Source: an uncultured Eubacteriales bacterium
Lineage (GTDB): Bacteria; Bacillota; Clostridia; Christensenellales; Borkfalkiaceae
Length of the DNA stretch: 6,275 nt
Assembly (NCBI GenBank): GCA_900556195.1
Contig: USOJ01000077.1
Coordinates: 1 to 6,275, forward strand
Direction of reading: 5' to 3'
Made by a program: the position numbers and the translations under genes. The notes beneath the pieces were generated by a model, which saw only the letters and a list, made by a program, of their open reading frames with translations, had not been told where the DNA came from and did no database searches. Below are positions 5,633-6,275 of the stretch, one piece after another; within the stretch, counting starts at the first letter, position 1, and each line of letters begins with the position of its first letter.

Positions 5633-6073
5633 ATGATGCCTTTCTCGGTATTGATGTCTTTATACGTTAAAGAAAATCCCGAATATCTGAAAGAAAGTCT
5701 GGAAAGCGTTTTGAATCAGACGGTAAAACCGTCGCAAATCGTTATAGTCAAGGACGGCGCGCTTACCGAAGAACTCGACGAAACTTTGAATTCATTCGTG
5801 GAAAAAGCCCCGGATTTGTATACGATCGTTCCGCTTGAAAAAAACGTCGGTTTGGGGCTTGCCTTGCGTGAAGGTATGCTTCATTGTAAATATGAACTCG
5901 TTGCCAGAATGGATACGGACGACGTTTCGCGAGGCGACCGTTTTGAATTGCAACTCAAAGAGTTTGAAAATGACCCCGAACTCGATATTTGCGGAAGTCA
6001 TATTCTTGAATTCGAAAAAGACGCAGATACCCGTAGCGCAAAGAACGGTGCCTTTAACCGACGCCGAAATTAA
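5633..6073 (+). CDS. Family 2 glycosyltransferase, N-terminal part (frameshifted)
   Basis: This 146-codon frame is the N-terminal part of a GT-A-fold glycosyltransferase that would add a sugar from a nucleotide donor to the growing lipid-linked glycan. It opens with FSVLMSLYVKENPEYL, followed by SLESVLNQT, the NVGLG-x-AL segment and the metal-binding acidic motif M93-D94-T-D96-D97. Family sequence runs cleanly to about EFEKDAD (residue 132). The last 14 or so residues (from TRSAKN) are basic and unlike the family, and the frame stops at 6071-6073. Family-like sequence resumes in the next frame. Two ATG codons (5633, 5636) are possible starts; a weak GAG-containing site (5621-5623) lies 9 bases upstream of the first. 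It follows the transferase by 17 bases. It is either a real inactivating indel or a sequence error. Confidence 0.85.
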   Translation: MMPFSVLMSLYVKENPEYLKESLESVLNQTVKPSQIVIVKDGALTEELDETLNSFVEKAPDLYTIVPLEKNVGLGLALREGMLHCKYELVARMDTDDVSRGDRFELQLKEFENDPELDICGSHILEFEKDADTRSAKNGAFNRRRN

Positions 6074-6275
6074 AAAATATCAAAAACGTCGCGACGGGCT
6101 TAATCACGTTACGGTAATGTTCAAAAAATCGTCGGTTTTAAGCGCGGGGAACTATCAATCGTGCTTATTGATGGAAGATACTCTGCTTTGGGCCAATATG
6201 TTTATGAACGGCGCGAAAGCAATGAATATCGACGATTTTTTAGTAAACGTTCGCGTCGGCGCGGATATGTTCCAA
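6027..6275 (+). pseudogene. Family 2 glycosyltransferase, continuation in shifted frame, cut by window end
   Basis: From about 6027 the frame one base ahead of the upstream part is open to the window end (83 codons). It reads PVAQRTVPLTDAEIKKY, then NHVTVMFKKS, SAGNY, the catalytic-type LMED (D at 6177-6179), LLWANMFMNGAKAMNID and VNVRVG. This order of blocks is what follows the DxD region in GT2 proteins, so it belongs to the same gene as 5633-6073. It has no start codon or ribosome binding site of its own at the junction. One base too many (for example in the CCC at 6030-6032) or two bases too few would explain the break. The C-terminus is beyond the window. Confidence 0.85.

Noticed and set aside
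6020..6073. Programmed +1 frameshift in the glycosyltransferase
   Set aside because: There is no stop codon or rare-codon pause at the shift, no long slippery run and no downstream structure I can see. An indel or sequence error is simpler.
1..6275. CRISPR array, insertion sequence, phage or defence-type genes
   Set aside because: I saw no regularly spaced repeats, transposase or integrase motifs, target-site duplications or toxin-like genes. The tRNA 3' end has no obvious duplicated attachment site in the window.

Overview
The window reads as a chromosomal stretch from a member of the Bacillota, probably a Clostridia-type gut or environmental bacterium. It has a moderately AT-rich base composition with very AT-rich intergenic DNA, strong AAGGAG-type ribosome binding sites and TTGACA/TATAAT-type promoters with 17-base spacers. 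Short A/T-flanked hairpin terminators, a tRNA with encoded CCA, and protein families common in that phylum point the same way. This is inference; there is no marker gene that fixes the genus.

Layout. Bases 9-1337 (+) encode a secreted metallo-beta-lactamase-fold protein with an N-terminal beta-sandwich-like region. It converges, across a bidirectional hairpin terminator (1359-1387), on a minus-strand WYL-domain transcriptional regulator (1584-2522). The regulator's promoter sits so close to its ATG that the mRNA should be leaderless. Divergent from it, with its own consensus promoter, is a tRNA-Leu with the unusual anticodon AAG (2741-2826). A second bidirectional terminator (2833-2873) separates this tRNA from a convergent minus-strand GNAT acetyltransferase (2897-3418), which resembles streptothricin-type acetyltransferases.

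From 3606 onward a promoter with an extended -10 drives a plus-strand operon. It holds a DegT/DnrJ/EryC1/StrS-type sugar aminotransferase (3691-4893), a polyprenyl-phosphate phosphoglycosyl transferase (4893-5615) and a family 2 glycosyltransferase (from 5633, running off the window). Stop and start codons overlap in the first pair and 17 bases separate the second pair. These are plausibly the opening genes of a capsule, exopolysaccharide or glycan locus: an amino sugar is made on a nucleotide carrier, loaded as sugar-1-phosphate onto undecaprenyl phosphate, and then extended. The glycosyltransferase is broken by an apparent frameshift near 6029-6033: its second half continues in another frame as clearly recognisable family sequence.

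I see no wholly new multi-gene system here. The items most worth a second look are the frameshift, the leaderless regulator with repeated motifs in its divergent promoter region, the tRNA-Leu(AAG), and the perfect 9-bp dyad just downstream of the glycan operon promoter.
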